A DNA stretch of 64,000 nucleotides from Primula veris (Eukaryota > Streptophyta > Magnoliopsida > Ericales > Primulaceae): NCBI GenBank assembly GCA_963682055.1, contig OY821750.1, positions 27,846,402 through 27,910,401 on the forward strand, written 5' to 3'. Positions within the stretch are counted from its first letter, which is position 1; every line of letters starts with the position of its first letter. Of this stretch, positions 51,362-62,400 are shown in pieces. Made by a program: the position numbers and the translations under genes. The notes under the pieces were generated by a model. The model saw nothing but the letters and a program-made list of their open reading frames with translations. It ran no database searches and was not told the DNA's origin.

Positions 51362-51617
51362 TTGCTTTGGCCGAACCCGCCAAGCAAAGGACGCTGCCGT
51401 CGGCCGTCAGTCTATCGTCCTTCCTAATATATGAGGAAGTTGATCGGTTCTTAATTCGTTCAGCCCCAGAGGTGGTGAACTGAAACTCGTTTGTTGCACG
51501 AGATTATAAAGGATCAAGGAGATGTGTGATTTCCTCCTCATCCTAAGAATCTCGAAATATCTGTCGATCATGATATCTTAGACGATATTGAAGCGAAACG
51601 AGACTGTCATTGATTAC

Positions 51618-51655
51618 TTGTTCATATATTCGGTGACGACTGATAATATGAACAA
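51618..51655 (+). other. 10-bp perfect stem with 18-base loop (copy 1)
   Basis: TTGTTCATAT (51618-51627) pairs perfectly with ATATGAACAA (51646-51655). On the minus strand the loop contains CAGTCGT, the core of the constant-loop motif. Its relation to the other hairpins is uncertain. Confidence 0.55.
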
Positions 51656-53045
51656 ATTATGACAGAGAACCATGTATCGTTGCCTGAAGTCAACGTAGAA
51701 TAGACTGTACTAATGGAAACTTGCAATCCAAGTAGACTCCTTAGCGAAAGTGTGTTCGGACCTGTAGTTCCAACACCACCAATGTTAAACGAGTTCGTTT
51801 ATTTGGTTATTCGTAAGGAAAAATGATGAGAATAATGAGATTGTAGAATGCTCGCCTAGTAGCGCAAGGCTTCTCTCACACCTTGGAATTGATTACGAGA
51901 TGGTTGATTTCCTCGTAATGGACATTATAACAGTCCCCTACTTTACCAGTTTAGTAGTTTCCGAAAAACTGAGTATGCAGCCATGAATGTGGTCACGGTT
52001 TTATCTCTATGGGGATTTAGACAAAGAGATATAGATGAAGGTCCCTGTGTGACTTCATGTGCTTAAATCAAGTAGTTTCTGACCACGGACCACGATCTCA
52101 ATTGACTGAGACGTTCACTATATGGATTAATATAATCCTAGCGGATGTGGTATACCGCCTAAGTGAGTACTTGATTAGCTTGGGATACTTGAACAAGTAC
52201 TATGCCCTTGCGTGTTTTATTACGCGATCCATTTTTGGATTTGCCTTCGAGATGAAGGATCTTGGAAAGACACGGTAGTGACTCAACCTGATGATTGAGT
52301 CCCGTAAAGATTGAATCTAAGTCCATGATTCAGACTACACCCAGAAGGTGTTATGACGTTTTAGTCATCATGACGCTAAGTCGTCAGATTCTCCCATGAT
52401 CGTTCGATCACTAGACATTGATATAGACCCAGTCCATCCCTGATGAGACGATGAAGAGATATTGAACCATAATGTTCATATATAAGTACAATAAGCGCAT
52501 CATTGTACTTGGTCTAATGTGCTAGGACGAACATCTCGTCTGTTGTGAATGGTATAGCTCGACACAACATCGCGCTAACACGCTGCCATCGAAATGGCAC
52601 TAAAGACACATTCCCTTACCTTATGGTAATTTTGGAAGTGGGCTAGTTTATCCCATTTGCGTCATCGAGTGTACCTACCCCCTTCGGTACTCGAATTAAC
52701 GCAACCCTTTTTCGGTTATACCGATGCCGGTTACTTATCAGACCCGCATAAGGGATATTCCTAACATGGTATGTCTTTACCATTAGGAATAAGGCGACAT
52801 CTTGGAGGTCTTGGAATGACTCCAAGTGAATCACTCTGTTCTATTCGTGCTCTATGAGACGACTGGAGAGTGTATATGGCTTCGAGCTAGTATTAGTCAT
52901 ATTTGAATTACATATGTTCTGTCTCACGATCCAGATAAAACACTTGTCATAGAAGACAACTTGTTGTTATTGATCAAGAGAGACATGACTACATTATGCT
53001 ATTTAGCATTTCTCGCCGAAATTAATCTTCACAAATGAAGTTTAA

Positions 53046-53288
53046 GAGCATCCAGTTGAATGCTCGTTCTATTCCACGTTAGATTTTCTTGCATCCAGTC
53101 GTATGTAAGTAAATGAGGCATCCAGTCGAATGCTCGTACTCTTTCTTGGAATATGAAATCTTTGCACCCAGTCGTGTGCAAGTGAGGGGGAGCATCCAGG
53201 TGAATGCTTATTGCACTAATTACTACTTAGTCGAAATCTTCGCACCCTGTCGTGTGCAAGTGAGGGGGAGCATCCAGTCACATGCTCG
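53046..53288 (+). repeat. Array of alternating constant-loop hairpins upstream of the 3' LTR
   Basis: Seven hairpins in 240 bp alternate between a GAGCAT..ATGCTC stem and a TTGCAC..GTGCAA-like stem: GAGCAT-CCAGTTGA-ATGCTC (53046-53065), CTTGCAT-CCAGTCGT-ATGTAAG (53088-53109), GCAT-CCAGTCGA-ATGC (near 53127), TTGCAC-CCAGTCGT-GTGCAA (53162-53181), GAGCAT-CCAGGTGA-ATGCTT (53190-53209), GCAC-CCTGTCGT-GTGC (53242-53257), GAGCAT-CCAGTCAC-ATGCTC (53268-53287). A further one, AGTAT-CCGGTTGT-ATACT, is at 53402-53419. Confidence 0.88.
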
Positions 53289-53309
53289 TGTACTCTTTTT
53301 GTCCTTAGA

Positions 53310-53583
53310 CCAAGGTTTTTTCCCACTGGGTTTTCCTTGGCAAGGTTTTTAGCGAGACACGTTCCCATCATATCTCACTTAAGATTGCCGAAATTAGGGG
53401 GAGTATCCGGTTGTATACTTCTTACCACTGTGTACTCTTTTGTCCTTCGACTAGAGGTTTTTCCCACTGGGTTTACTCTAGCAAGGTTTTAATGAGGCAC
53501 CTGTTTTGTGGTTGATCCCCTACTACTACCACTGTTGCACTCTTTTTCCTTCGATCAGAGATTTTTCCATTGGGTTTGCTCTG
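53310..53583 (+). repeat. Three covarying CCCACTGGG hairpins (copy 1)
   Basis: Stems CCAAGG/CCTTGG (53310-53340), CTAGAG/CTCTAG (53451-53481) and CAGAG/CTCTG (53556-53583) each close a 17-19-base loop of T-run, CCCACTGGG (CCATTGGG in the third) and TTT. Each is followed by CAAGGTTTT and GAGRCAC. The stems change but stay paired. Confidence 0.88.
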
Positions 53584-53796
53584 GCAAGGTTTTGATGAGG
53601 CACACTGTTTTGTGGTTAGTTACTTACATGATATTTCGGCCTATATCATTCGGCTACACAGTTTCTCCTAGGTACCGGTTTTGTCCCACACTGGGTTTTC
53701 CGTCCCTAAGGTTTTTTTATGTGTTTAGCACTGCGAATGAACTCGACTCAGATCGACTGCATGAAGACGAAGAATTCAAGACGTCCAAAGGGGGAG

Positions 53797-53999
53797 TGTT
53801 GTAAGATTATTGGACTCTTGGGCTTTTACTTAATGGGCCCAGATGGGCTTGTAACCCTAACCCTCTATCTATATAAAGAGGGCTAGGGGTCTTATATTTG
53901 ACATTCCATTCATATTCATTCATTAATAAAGACGATACTGTTCTCCCCTCTCTCTACTTCTGTCTCCCTAAATATATAGCTAATAGTTGTATTACAACA
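53797..53999 (+). repeat. 3' LTR of copy 1
   Basis: Identical by eye to 47008-47210, preceded by the purine tract and followed by the CTAAC duplication. Confidence 0.95.
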
Positions 54000-54004
54000 C
54001 TAAC

Positions 54005-54719
54005 GATATTTTTGAAAAAAATAACTTAATTTATTGACTCAGAAAAAGCATGTTCCTTGATAGAAAGTCATTAATATACATTTCGAATTCACAGAAAAAT
54101 TCAGAATCCGTTAATTTCCTGGATTAAATAATAGTATGCATCTTTGTAGATTAGATATTAATGGCCTGTATAGCATATATGGGCATTTTCCCAACTTTGT
54201 TGCATGCCATCTATTCCTTTAAAACTAAGCAGAAGTTAAATGGTCAGCATAAATATGTAGTACTAAAGCCAGATACACTGAAAATAAATTGGTAAATTTT
54301 TTAACTTTTTTCACTCTTAGCTTTGTGATTGGTTAGAACCGCTACCAAAATAGGACCATTCTTATTTTTTTTAATTAAGAGTTTCGGGCACCGATCACTG
54401 CCGGTCCAGTTTATCGGAATGCCTAAAACTCGACTTTTTTTTTGCTTGATAAATACAAATCAAAATAAAAACAAAATTAAATTGTAACTTACAAGTTTTG
54501 AACTCATGGTCTCCTATGTTGAATATCAAACTACTCTACCATTTGAACTATTGCAACACATTGCAAATCAATTGATGTTTAATATTTTTATTTTAACTAC
54601 CCAGTATATTAAAAATATAGTCGGGTGTTGCCCGTATATTTTTTTCCGGATCAATTGCCCAAGGCCCAGGTCTTACTCGACTTGGGCCTGGGCCTCCCCT
54701 GACACCAATGTGCCGTTTA
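54005..54719. other. Intergenic DNA
   Basis: AT-rich, no gene recognised. 54380-54600 has the look of a degraded repeat, but no paired termini were seen. Confidence 0.55.
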
Positions 54720-54727
54720 TTTACACA

Positions 54728-55494
54728 TAGGGCTGTAAATGAAATGAGCTGTTCGTGGAATCGTTCGTGTTCGGCTCGACTAATACTCGGTTTATGTTCG
54801 TTCATTTATAAATAAACATGATAATGAACAAAAATATAGTGTTCGTCTATTAAGTGAACTGAACATGAACATACATCTGTTCGGTTCGTCTAAACTCGTA
54901 TTCGTGTAACTATATATAAAGTTTGATAAAATAAAAAAGTAAATATATTAATAATGTAAAAAAACTAATATCACTACACAATTAATAAACTTATTTATTT
55001 TATAATAATATAAATGGTATGTTTGTATTATTTTGAACTTATTATGATAATTTATATCATCATACTATAAATATAGTCACCGATTTTATCGTTAAATGTT
55101 CAACTCGTTAAACTAATCATACGTATGTAAAAAAAAAAAAATCTACAATATATAAATTTAAAGTTACATGTGAACTAGTTTATCCTAATTAACAATATAG
55201 TAATTAATGATAAAATTAAAATATATTTTAAAAAGAAAGAAAAAAAAATAAAAAATCAATTATTGAATGTTTTGGAAGAAATTAGATATTCACGAACAAC
55301 TCGGGTTTGCCTCGTCAAATGTTCGTTAAATGTTCGTTAAATGTTCGTTAAATGTTCGTTCATATTTAAATGAACATGAACTGAACATGAACAAGAGTTT
55401 TAGTTCATGAACTGAACATGAACAATGGTTTTAGTTCATGAACTGAACATGAACATAGTCTTGTTCAGTTAGTTTCGTTTCATTTACAGCCCTA
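54728..55494. mobile_element. hAT non-autonomous element, second copy of the intron 4 family
   Basis: The ends are TAGGGCTGTAAATGAAA and the matching inverted TTTCATTTACAGCCCTA. The 8-bp flanks TTTACACA and TTTACACC match at seven positions. The interior parallels 14209-14928 throughout, including the AT-rich centre and the GAACATGAAC/TGTTCGTTAAA subterminal repeats. Its intact termini show the original ends that the intron copy has partly lost. Confidence 0.9.
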
Positions 55495-55595
55495 TTTACA
55501 CCGGTCACCCCGGAAATGCCGATGGGAATATCATTATAATTTATAACGGGTGGGTTACCTAAAATTTCCATACAACATTTGGTGATGGTAGAGGT

Positions 55596-55848
55596 TAGGG
55601 ATGGGCAAAAAACTGAAAAAACCGAACCGGACCGATAACCGAACCGAAAAAGCAAAAAAAAAAAAAAAAAAAAAAACGAAAAAAACCGGAAAAAACCGAA
55701 AAAAACCGAAACTGGATCGGAAAAAACCGATCCGGTTCGGTCCAAAAAATAAAAAAACCGAAACCGAAAAAAAACGAACCGAAAAATATGCTCCTTTTCG
55801 GTTTCGATTTTGCTAAAACCGAACCGAGGCGGACGGAACCCAGCCCTA
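55596..55848. mobile_element. Short hAT-like element made of AACCGAA repeats
   Basis: The ends are TAGGGATGGGCAAA and, reversed, TAGGGCTGGGTTCC. The flanks GTAGAGGT and GTAGAGCG match at six of eight positions. Nearly the whole 253 bp consists of (A)AACCGAA/TTCGGTT motifs and A-runs. The Lys-rich frame through it is meaningless. Confidence 0.75.
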
Positions 55849-55940
55849 GTAGAGCGTACCCTACATCTGCAATAAGAATCTCGTCAATTTCTTAATTTGA
55901 AATGATTGCATTCCTCCGTTTGCATAGGAATCCCTCACGT

Positions 55941-56160
55941 TCGGGTTTTTCATATGTATTTATAAAAAAAATTCAAACTCTGTAAAATTTGACATTTTAA
56001 ATAATTTTTTGGGTGTTTATTAATTATCAAACAAACAATTAAACATGATAAAATATGTAAAATGTCAAATTTTGCAGATTTCTTGGAACAAACACTTAAA
56101 AAATAAAATATTACAATGATTTGCAAAAAAAAATTACGAATACATATGAGAAAACCGATA
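55941..56160. mobile_element. Foldback MITE
   Basis: CGGGTTTTTCATATGTATTT.. pairs with the reversed right end CGGTTTTCTCATATGTATTC... A second pairing segment is (C)TGTAAAATTTGACATTTTA versus CTGCAAAATTTGACATTTTA. Non-coding. Confidence 0.65.
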
Positions 56161-58247
56161 AACTGACTAAAATCTAATGTCAGTTTTTCGCTGCAAAACC
56201 AAACATGTTTCCAACATCATTATGATTTAGTTATATTAATTATTGACGTTTTACCCTTTAATATCATAAATTACGAGTTTTTAGTTTTATTTTAGTATCA
56301 TCAACTATACAATTTGTTAGCATTTGATGTAAAATTATAATTAAAAAGATAATACTATCAAATATACACTCTTTTAGTATACACAATTTTAGTATTATTA
56401 TATAAGAAATCGAAACAGATGATTTCATCCATACACTCACGTAAATTATTTCTGAAAATTACTTGCATGCTTTTTCCGCATGTAGTTTAATTTAGCGAGA
56501 AAATCTGCACCTCAAAGGCCGATTGGAAGTGAGATTATGTGCTCCTTCCGAACTGCATTGTGAAAAACAGTTGTATCCTCGGACGGACAACACCCGTATA
56601 TCCGATCAGAACGTTGGGGAGGGGATAAGTTGTTCTTTAAAAAATATATATGATGAAACAATTGCCTGAATTATTGTAGGTTGCACCTCATAAATGATCG
56701 AACCGTTCCGCTGGCCTATTGCCTTCTTTGAATCTCCGATCTACCGTCTTACTAGTTACAAGTAATAAATTGCATGATTACAAGATATAGAACGGAAAAT
56801 ATAAGTTTGGATGTTGATAAACAGATATGATCTCACCGTGAGCAACTGAGTTGATCAAATTATTTGATAGACTGGTATACATGTTCAATTTTTGAAGCTC
56901 CAAATTTGTAGTACTATTTTCGTAAAAAATATATATTATAAGAAAAGAGTAGATACGACCAATACCATAACTTTTGTACATACAAGAAATGATTATTTAT
57001 AAACTGACAAAAAAAGAGAGTAGAGTATGAAGTAAAAAATAAATAAGAAAAGGAAGGATCAAACAAAACATAAATAAAACCCGAGAGTGCCAAAAATTAA
57101 GTTTAATGAAAAAAACAACATAAATAGAAAGAAGCTTCGCGCATACAAATATAATCAAGGAGCATCGTATATCATAATACATGGAGTATATATACGTACG
57201 GGAAAAGAACAACTTAATGTTGCTTTTGTTTTGTATAGTTTTAGTTCATTGAATTTTGTATGAATCACATGGCCGGGCTGTTTTTCGTTCCAAAAAACAA
57301 TTCTCGTGATGGCACGAACCGGAGGTTAATCGCTACCCTACTCGCTCAGCCAAATAACCACTCACGTACAACACTAGTGTAAGTACTCTTTCAAACGTAA
57401 CCCGTTTCAACATCAAAATGAGGCTGGTTTTTGTGACCTAAAACGCAGCAACATAGACAAACAAACACTGAAATTACAACCAATGGAAAACTTTTACATT
57501 ATACAGTTCTGTTAATAATTAATTTACAACACATTTATAAGAGCAACTCTGTCCAAAACTCTATGATAAACTCAATGTAAAAACGAAATGCTATTGTGCC
57601 ACATGTATTTATAACTCATACATGAACAGTTTACAAACTGTTTTTAAAGAAACCGCCAAGCCCCAGGCTTGACGCCTGCCTCCGACAGTTTCTTGAGTGT
57701 ATTTCACTGCTAAATTGATGTCGCAAGTGTCTTAAAAAGACTCCAACAGCCAGCTCACGAAATACTCTCCATTTGATGTTAACCATTCTTACCGAAACCT
57801 ACTTTGAACAAATGCTGCATTTTGTTACTGTTTTGGCTGCCCAACACTTGACCAAATTCTAGCAACTTATACTCAAAAGTTTCCTGATCGAAACGCTTAA
57901 CGGACGCACACCGAAATCCATTATCAAATCCCTTTGGTCAAACAAGATGATAGAACTAACCTTAGTGTGAGTGGATCCGTACCAGTTCTACCTTGGTCAG
58001 GTCAAGGCAGTTGAACAAATTAAATCAACTAATAATTAACATCAATCAGTATAAATGTGATACATAGAATCAGTTGTATAGAAGTTTATTTCTTTTACAG
58101 ATTTTCTATAAACGAGGTTTAATTTTAATAAATATGTGATCATCTCTTTTGTATATATATATATTGCGTATCTTATATATAATTTGACATTAAATCTAGT
58201 GGACTGGTATTATTTAATGTAAATAAACATTATTGATCCTAATGAAC
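56161..58247. other. Intergenic DNA with a possible unrecognised coding fragment
   Basis: Mostly AT-rich. 57640-57950 is less AT-rich. On the minus strand (about 57785-57940) it holds a 52-codon open stretch containing KGFDNGFRCASVKRFDQETF and ending LFKVGFGKNG before a stop. I do not recognise the protein; it may be the end of a gene or a fragment. CAGGCTTGACGCCTG at 57665 is a small hairpin. Confidence 0.35.
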
Positions 58248-58482
58248 TGGCAACTATTAGCAAAGTATCGACATAGTATGGAGAGAGACTAAAGTCGTCT
58301 TATTCAAGTATGAATATGTGTTTTACTATGAAAAGTTCAACCCCTTTATATAGTGGAGGGGTGGAACAAGATACATGTATATACGAGAAGCTAAAAAGCC
58401 ATAAGTCATAAACTTAAAGGTTATACACAATGTATGTAACCTATACATGAATATGGACAACCACATATAATGTATCACAACA
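58248..58482 (-). repeat. 3' LTR of copy 2 (different LTR from copy 1)
   Basis: On the minus strand it follows the purine tract AAGGGGGAG and begins TGTTGTGATACATTATATG. A TATA box (TATATAAAGGGG) lies at 58341-58352, and it ends ..GCTAATAGTTGCCA. Only the first bases, the TATA region and GCTAATAGTTG resemble the copy 1 LTR. The left boundary is inferred from a CA ending. Confidence 0.7.
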
Positions 58483-58715
58483 CTCCCCCTTGGGTGTCCA
58501 AACATACTGCAAGCTTCCTCGTCTTCATAGACTCTGATGAGTTGTTGAGTCACATTCGCTATTGCCAACACATAAAACCTCAAGCCCGAAAAACCCGATG
58601 TGGGACAAAAACCGTATCATAGGAAAAAAAAAGGTGTTGCCGAATGGAGTGGGCCGAAACGCCATTGAGTGCGTGAATGAACTGACTAGAAAATATGTGC
58701 CTCATCAAAACCTTG

Positions 58716-58996
58716 CCAAGAAAACCCAGTGGGAAAAAACTTGGTCGAAGGACAAAAGAGTGCATAACTGTCAGTAAAAACGAGAGAAATAACCATACAC
58801 AGTGTGACTCATTAAAACCTTGTTAGAGAAAACCCTGTGGAACAAAACTCTAATCGAAGGACAAAAGAGTACACGATGGTTAGAAGTATACAACTGGATA
58901 CTCCCCCTGATTTCGGCAATCATAAGTGAGAACGGGATTAGAAATGTGTCTCGCTAAAAACCTTGTCAAGGTAAACCCAGTGGGACAAATCCTTGA
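58716..58996 (-). repeat. Three covarying CCCACTGGG hairpins (copy 2)
   Basis: In + strand coordinates: CCAAG/CTTGG (58716-58744), TTAGAG/CTCTAA (58823-58853), TCAAGG/CCTTGA (58966-58996). Each surrounds CCCAGTGGG (ACCCTGTGG in the middle one). They correspond to the three in copy 1 but with different, still complementary, stems. Confidence 0.88.
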
Positions 58997-59137
58997 ACTA
59001 AGGACAAAAAGTGTACACATGCAACCATTCATGCTCCCACTCACATGCACACAACTGGGTGCGGAAATAATAACTAGTGAGAACTAATCATACGTCAGGA
59101 TGCTCTTTCTCACTTACACGCAACATGATGCTCTTTC

Positions 59138-59449
59138 TCACTTGGTGAACAAGTCTGCATGATTGTTCTCGGATCCAATATGCTTCACTTCAATACTTTG
59201 AAGAGTTTGTTGTTCATGTATAAAGAACAACTTTGATGAGATATGCTTAGTGGCGTCACCTTTGATGTAACCATGTTTCACTTGATCAATAATAGCGGTG
59301 TTGTCTTCATAAATGACAACTGGTTCATCAGGATCATAAGTAAGATCACATGTACTTCTAATATGGCCAATAACTGCTCGAAGCCATACACACTCTCTAG
59401 TCACCTCGTAGAGTGCAAGTAGCTTAGAGTGGTTCGTCGAAGTAGCCAC
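59138..59449 (-). pseudogene. Copia RNase H fragment of copy 2
   Basis: A 103-codon minus-strand frame is recognisable as the C-terminal Copia RNase H: ATSTNHSKLLALYEVTRECVWLRA, then VVIYEDNTAIIDQVKHGYIKGD (catalytic Asp in YEDN), then TKHIS.KLFF.HE and a terminal HADLFTK. The preceding RT and the beginning of RNase H are out of frame, so it is a remnant of the polyprotein and not a separate gene. Confidence 0.85.
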
Positions 59450-62400
59450 TATGGTCTGTTTACGAGACCTTCAAGATATTGTCGTGTTCCCGATGGTAAA
59501 GACATAACCAGATTGGGAACGTCCCTTATGCGGGTCTGATAAGTAACCTTTAAGGTAATGGAAAAATGTCTTTAAGGCCATTGTCATGTCAGCGTGTTAG
59601 CGCGATGTTGTGTCGAGCTATATAATTTACAACAGACGAGATGTTCGTCTTAGCACATTAGACCAAGTACAGTGGTGTGCTTATTGTACTCGGATATGAA
59701 CATCATGGTTCGATATCTCTTCAACGTCACTCCAGGGACGGAATGGGTCTATATCAATGGCTAGTGATCGAATGATCATGGGAGAATTTGACGACTTACT
59801 AAGCGTCAAAACACCTTCTGGGTGTAGTCTGAATCATGGACTTAGATTCAATCTTTATGGGACTCGATCATCAGGCCGAGTCACTACCGTGTCTTCCCAA
59901 TATCCTTCATCTCGAAGGCAAATCCAAAAATGGATCACGTAATAAAACATGCAAGGGCATAATACTTGTTCAAGTATCCCAAGCTAATCAAGTACTCACT
60001 TAGGCAGGTATACCACATCCGCTCGGATTATATTAATCCATATAGTGAACGTCTCATTTAATTGAGATCGTGTTCCGTGGTCAGGAACTACTTGATTCAA
60101 GCATTACGAAGTCACACAGGGACCTTCATCTATATCTTTTTGTCTAAATTCTCATAGAGATAAAACAGTGACCACAATCACATGCTGCATAATCAGGTTT
60201 TGGAAAACTACTAAACTGATAAAGTAGGGGACCGTTATAACGTCCATTACGAGGAAATCAACCATCTCGTAATCAATTCCAAGATGTGAGAGAAGCCTTG
60301 CGCTGCTAGGCGAGCATTCTACAATCTCATTATTCTCATCACTTTTCCATACGAATAACCAAATAAACGAACTCGTTTAACATTGGTGGTGTTGGAGCTA
60401 CAGGTCCGAACACACTTTCGCTAAGGAGTCTACTTGGATTGCAAGTTTCCATTAGTCCAGTCTATTCTACGTTGACTTCAGGCAACGGTACATGGTTCTC
60501 TGTCATAATTTGCTCATATTATCAGTCGTCACTGAATATATGAATAAGTAATCTATGACAGTCTCGTTTCGCTTCAATATCGTCTAAGATATCATGATCG
60601 ACAGATATTTCGAGATTCTTATGATGAGGAGGAAATCACACATCTCCTTGATCCTTTATAATCTCGTGCGACAAACAAGTTTCAGTTCACCACCTCTGGG
60701 GCTGAACGAATTAAGAACCGGTCAACTTCCTCGTATCTTGGGAAGGATGATAGACTGACGGCCGACGGCAGCGTCCTTTGCTTGGCAGGTTCGGCCAAAG
60801 CAACATGTTACGACTGGAACACGGCATCCGACAAGGACGTCTATCCTTGCAAGCATTTTGCAGCAGGTATAAATGATCTCGTGACATCTCATAAAGTCAT
60901 TAAATGTGTTTGACATTTAGTTAAACTTGAGGGAGTCTATGCACTTACTTATCACTAAGTGTAATTTTGGGATCAAGCTAAGACCGAGTGGGTTATGCCA
61001 CGTTACTTCACGTCGTTCCTTATCAACGGTAATGTGTAAATCTCCCCCTAACGACGGGGAGAACAGTCTTAGCGATGTCACTTTCGCATATCATGCGGAA
61101 AAGAGATCGCTTGCCAAGGTTACTCTATCAAATGATAGGCAGGAGATTCATAATCGACTTATGTCCCCTTCAGAGGTCCATATTTTGAACGCTATAACGG
61201 CTCAATCAAAATATTAAGCACTCAAACACGCGTTCATATGAGGCGTCTGGCTCATAACCAGTAACCAACTGGTGCGCATTTAGTGTTTTGAGTGACTATG
61301 GGCCTCAGACGGACCAATGCAGCAAAATAGCATGACCCCACATAGAAATATAAATCTTGGTGCGCAAGACCAAGAAATGCGTGCAACCATTTGCAGTCGC
61401 ATCATCAAACTTTCCGTGAGTCCATTTGGGTCTGAACATAATCGACAGGATGTTCAATTTCAATTTCCAAACTCAAGTAATTCAAATCGAAATTTCGATT
61501 CTTACTCTTCGGAATTATCAAGTCGACTAGACTTTTCAGGATAATCCGGATCATGAGCCATCAACTTAATGATAGGGCTAAAAGTTTGGAAAGTGCTGCA
61601 TTTATGTGGACAACATTAAAATGTGACCATATTGTCGATGCATCAACCATAACCATTTATATTTATGGTCCGTCTTATGGTTGGATAAGTCCACAATAAC
61701 TCCTTCAATTCTTTACAAGAATTCTACGAGTTCATTTCATGGTCTTTACACATACTAGTCTTTCAAAGTGAGCATTAATGGCATGAATTTCGGATTAATC
61801 GTGAAATATATTTTTAGAGAGAATCCAAATGCGATGCGATTATAAATCAAGCATCGTCTTTTGACCCGGGAATATCTCATCCGGTTAATGCCACAATATC
61901 AAAATGCTCTAATCAATCGACGACAGGCGAATGATAGTATAGACAATCATGTCTTAGCATCTAAATCATTTATCATTTCGACGACAGGTGAAATGATAAG
62001 TTAACTTTAAATGCTTTTAAAAATTGTGGTAGAAACCACTTGAAAAACATTTCAACTCCTCTAAAATACGCTTTTGATCGTATTGAATGGAGGCTATGTA
62101 AAGAAATTTTAATTCTTTCATGAGCTATTACCAGATAACACTGGTTTTCTCGAATATTTTATAACTCAACAAGATACGGCAGGACCTACATGAGTATAAG
62201 ACTTCACATTTGACAAATCAATTTGGTTTTACCAAAGATTTTGATTTGGAACGACATGTCCATAATCGTTGTCACTGAGAACTCTTTTAGGCAAATAGTT
62301 GGTGAAATTATGTAGTACACTGTTACCCACTATTTCCAAAAAAATCAACTATCTCACAAGTATTGCCTAAAATTTCATAATTTAAAGTTTGGTCACATTT

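Larger units (their letters stand above)
47008..53999 (+). mobile_element. Complete but coding-dead Copia-derived element (copy 1)
   Basis: 6,992 bp with identical 203-bp LTRs (47008-47210, 53797-53999) and a perfect CTAAC duplication (47003-47007, 54000-54004). The bases after the 5' LTR (CGTTATCGGCAC) resemble the primer site of some plant Copia elements; the purine tract AAAGGGGGAG is at 53787-53796. The interior still shows Copia order in fragments: TQNGLTES (integrase) near 50735, VFGPVV..TP before RT near 51752, SLDIDID near 52415, YTDAGYLSDPH (RNase H) near 52712. All frames are riddled with stops and shifts. Dead genes between identical LTRs imply recent movement using proteins from another element. 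Confidence 0.9.

Noticed and set aside
51752..51776. Hairpin GTGTTCGGA-CCTGTAGT-TCCAACAC
   Set aside because: Has the loop pattern, but encodes the standard Copia pre-RT phrase VFGPVV.TP, so coincidence with coding sequence is likely. Left out of the main count.
53046..53288. CRISPR-like array of spaced repeats
   Set aside because: The units are palindromes of variable stem within a retrotransposon in plant DNA; there are no constant direct repeats with unique spacers.
55601..55816. Lys-rich 71-codon frame
   Set aside because: It is a translation of AACCGAA/A-run repeats in a hAT-like element.
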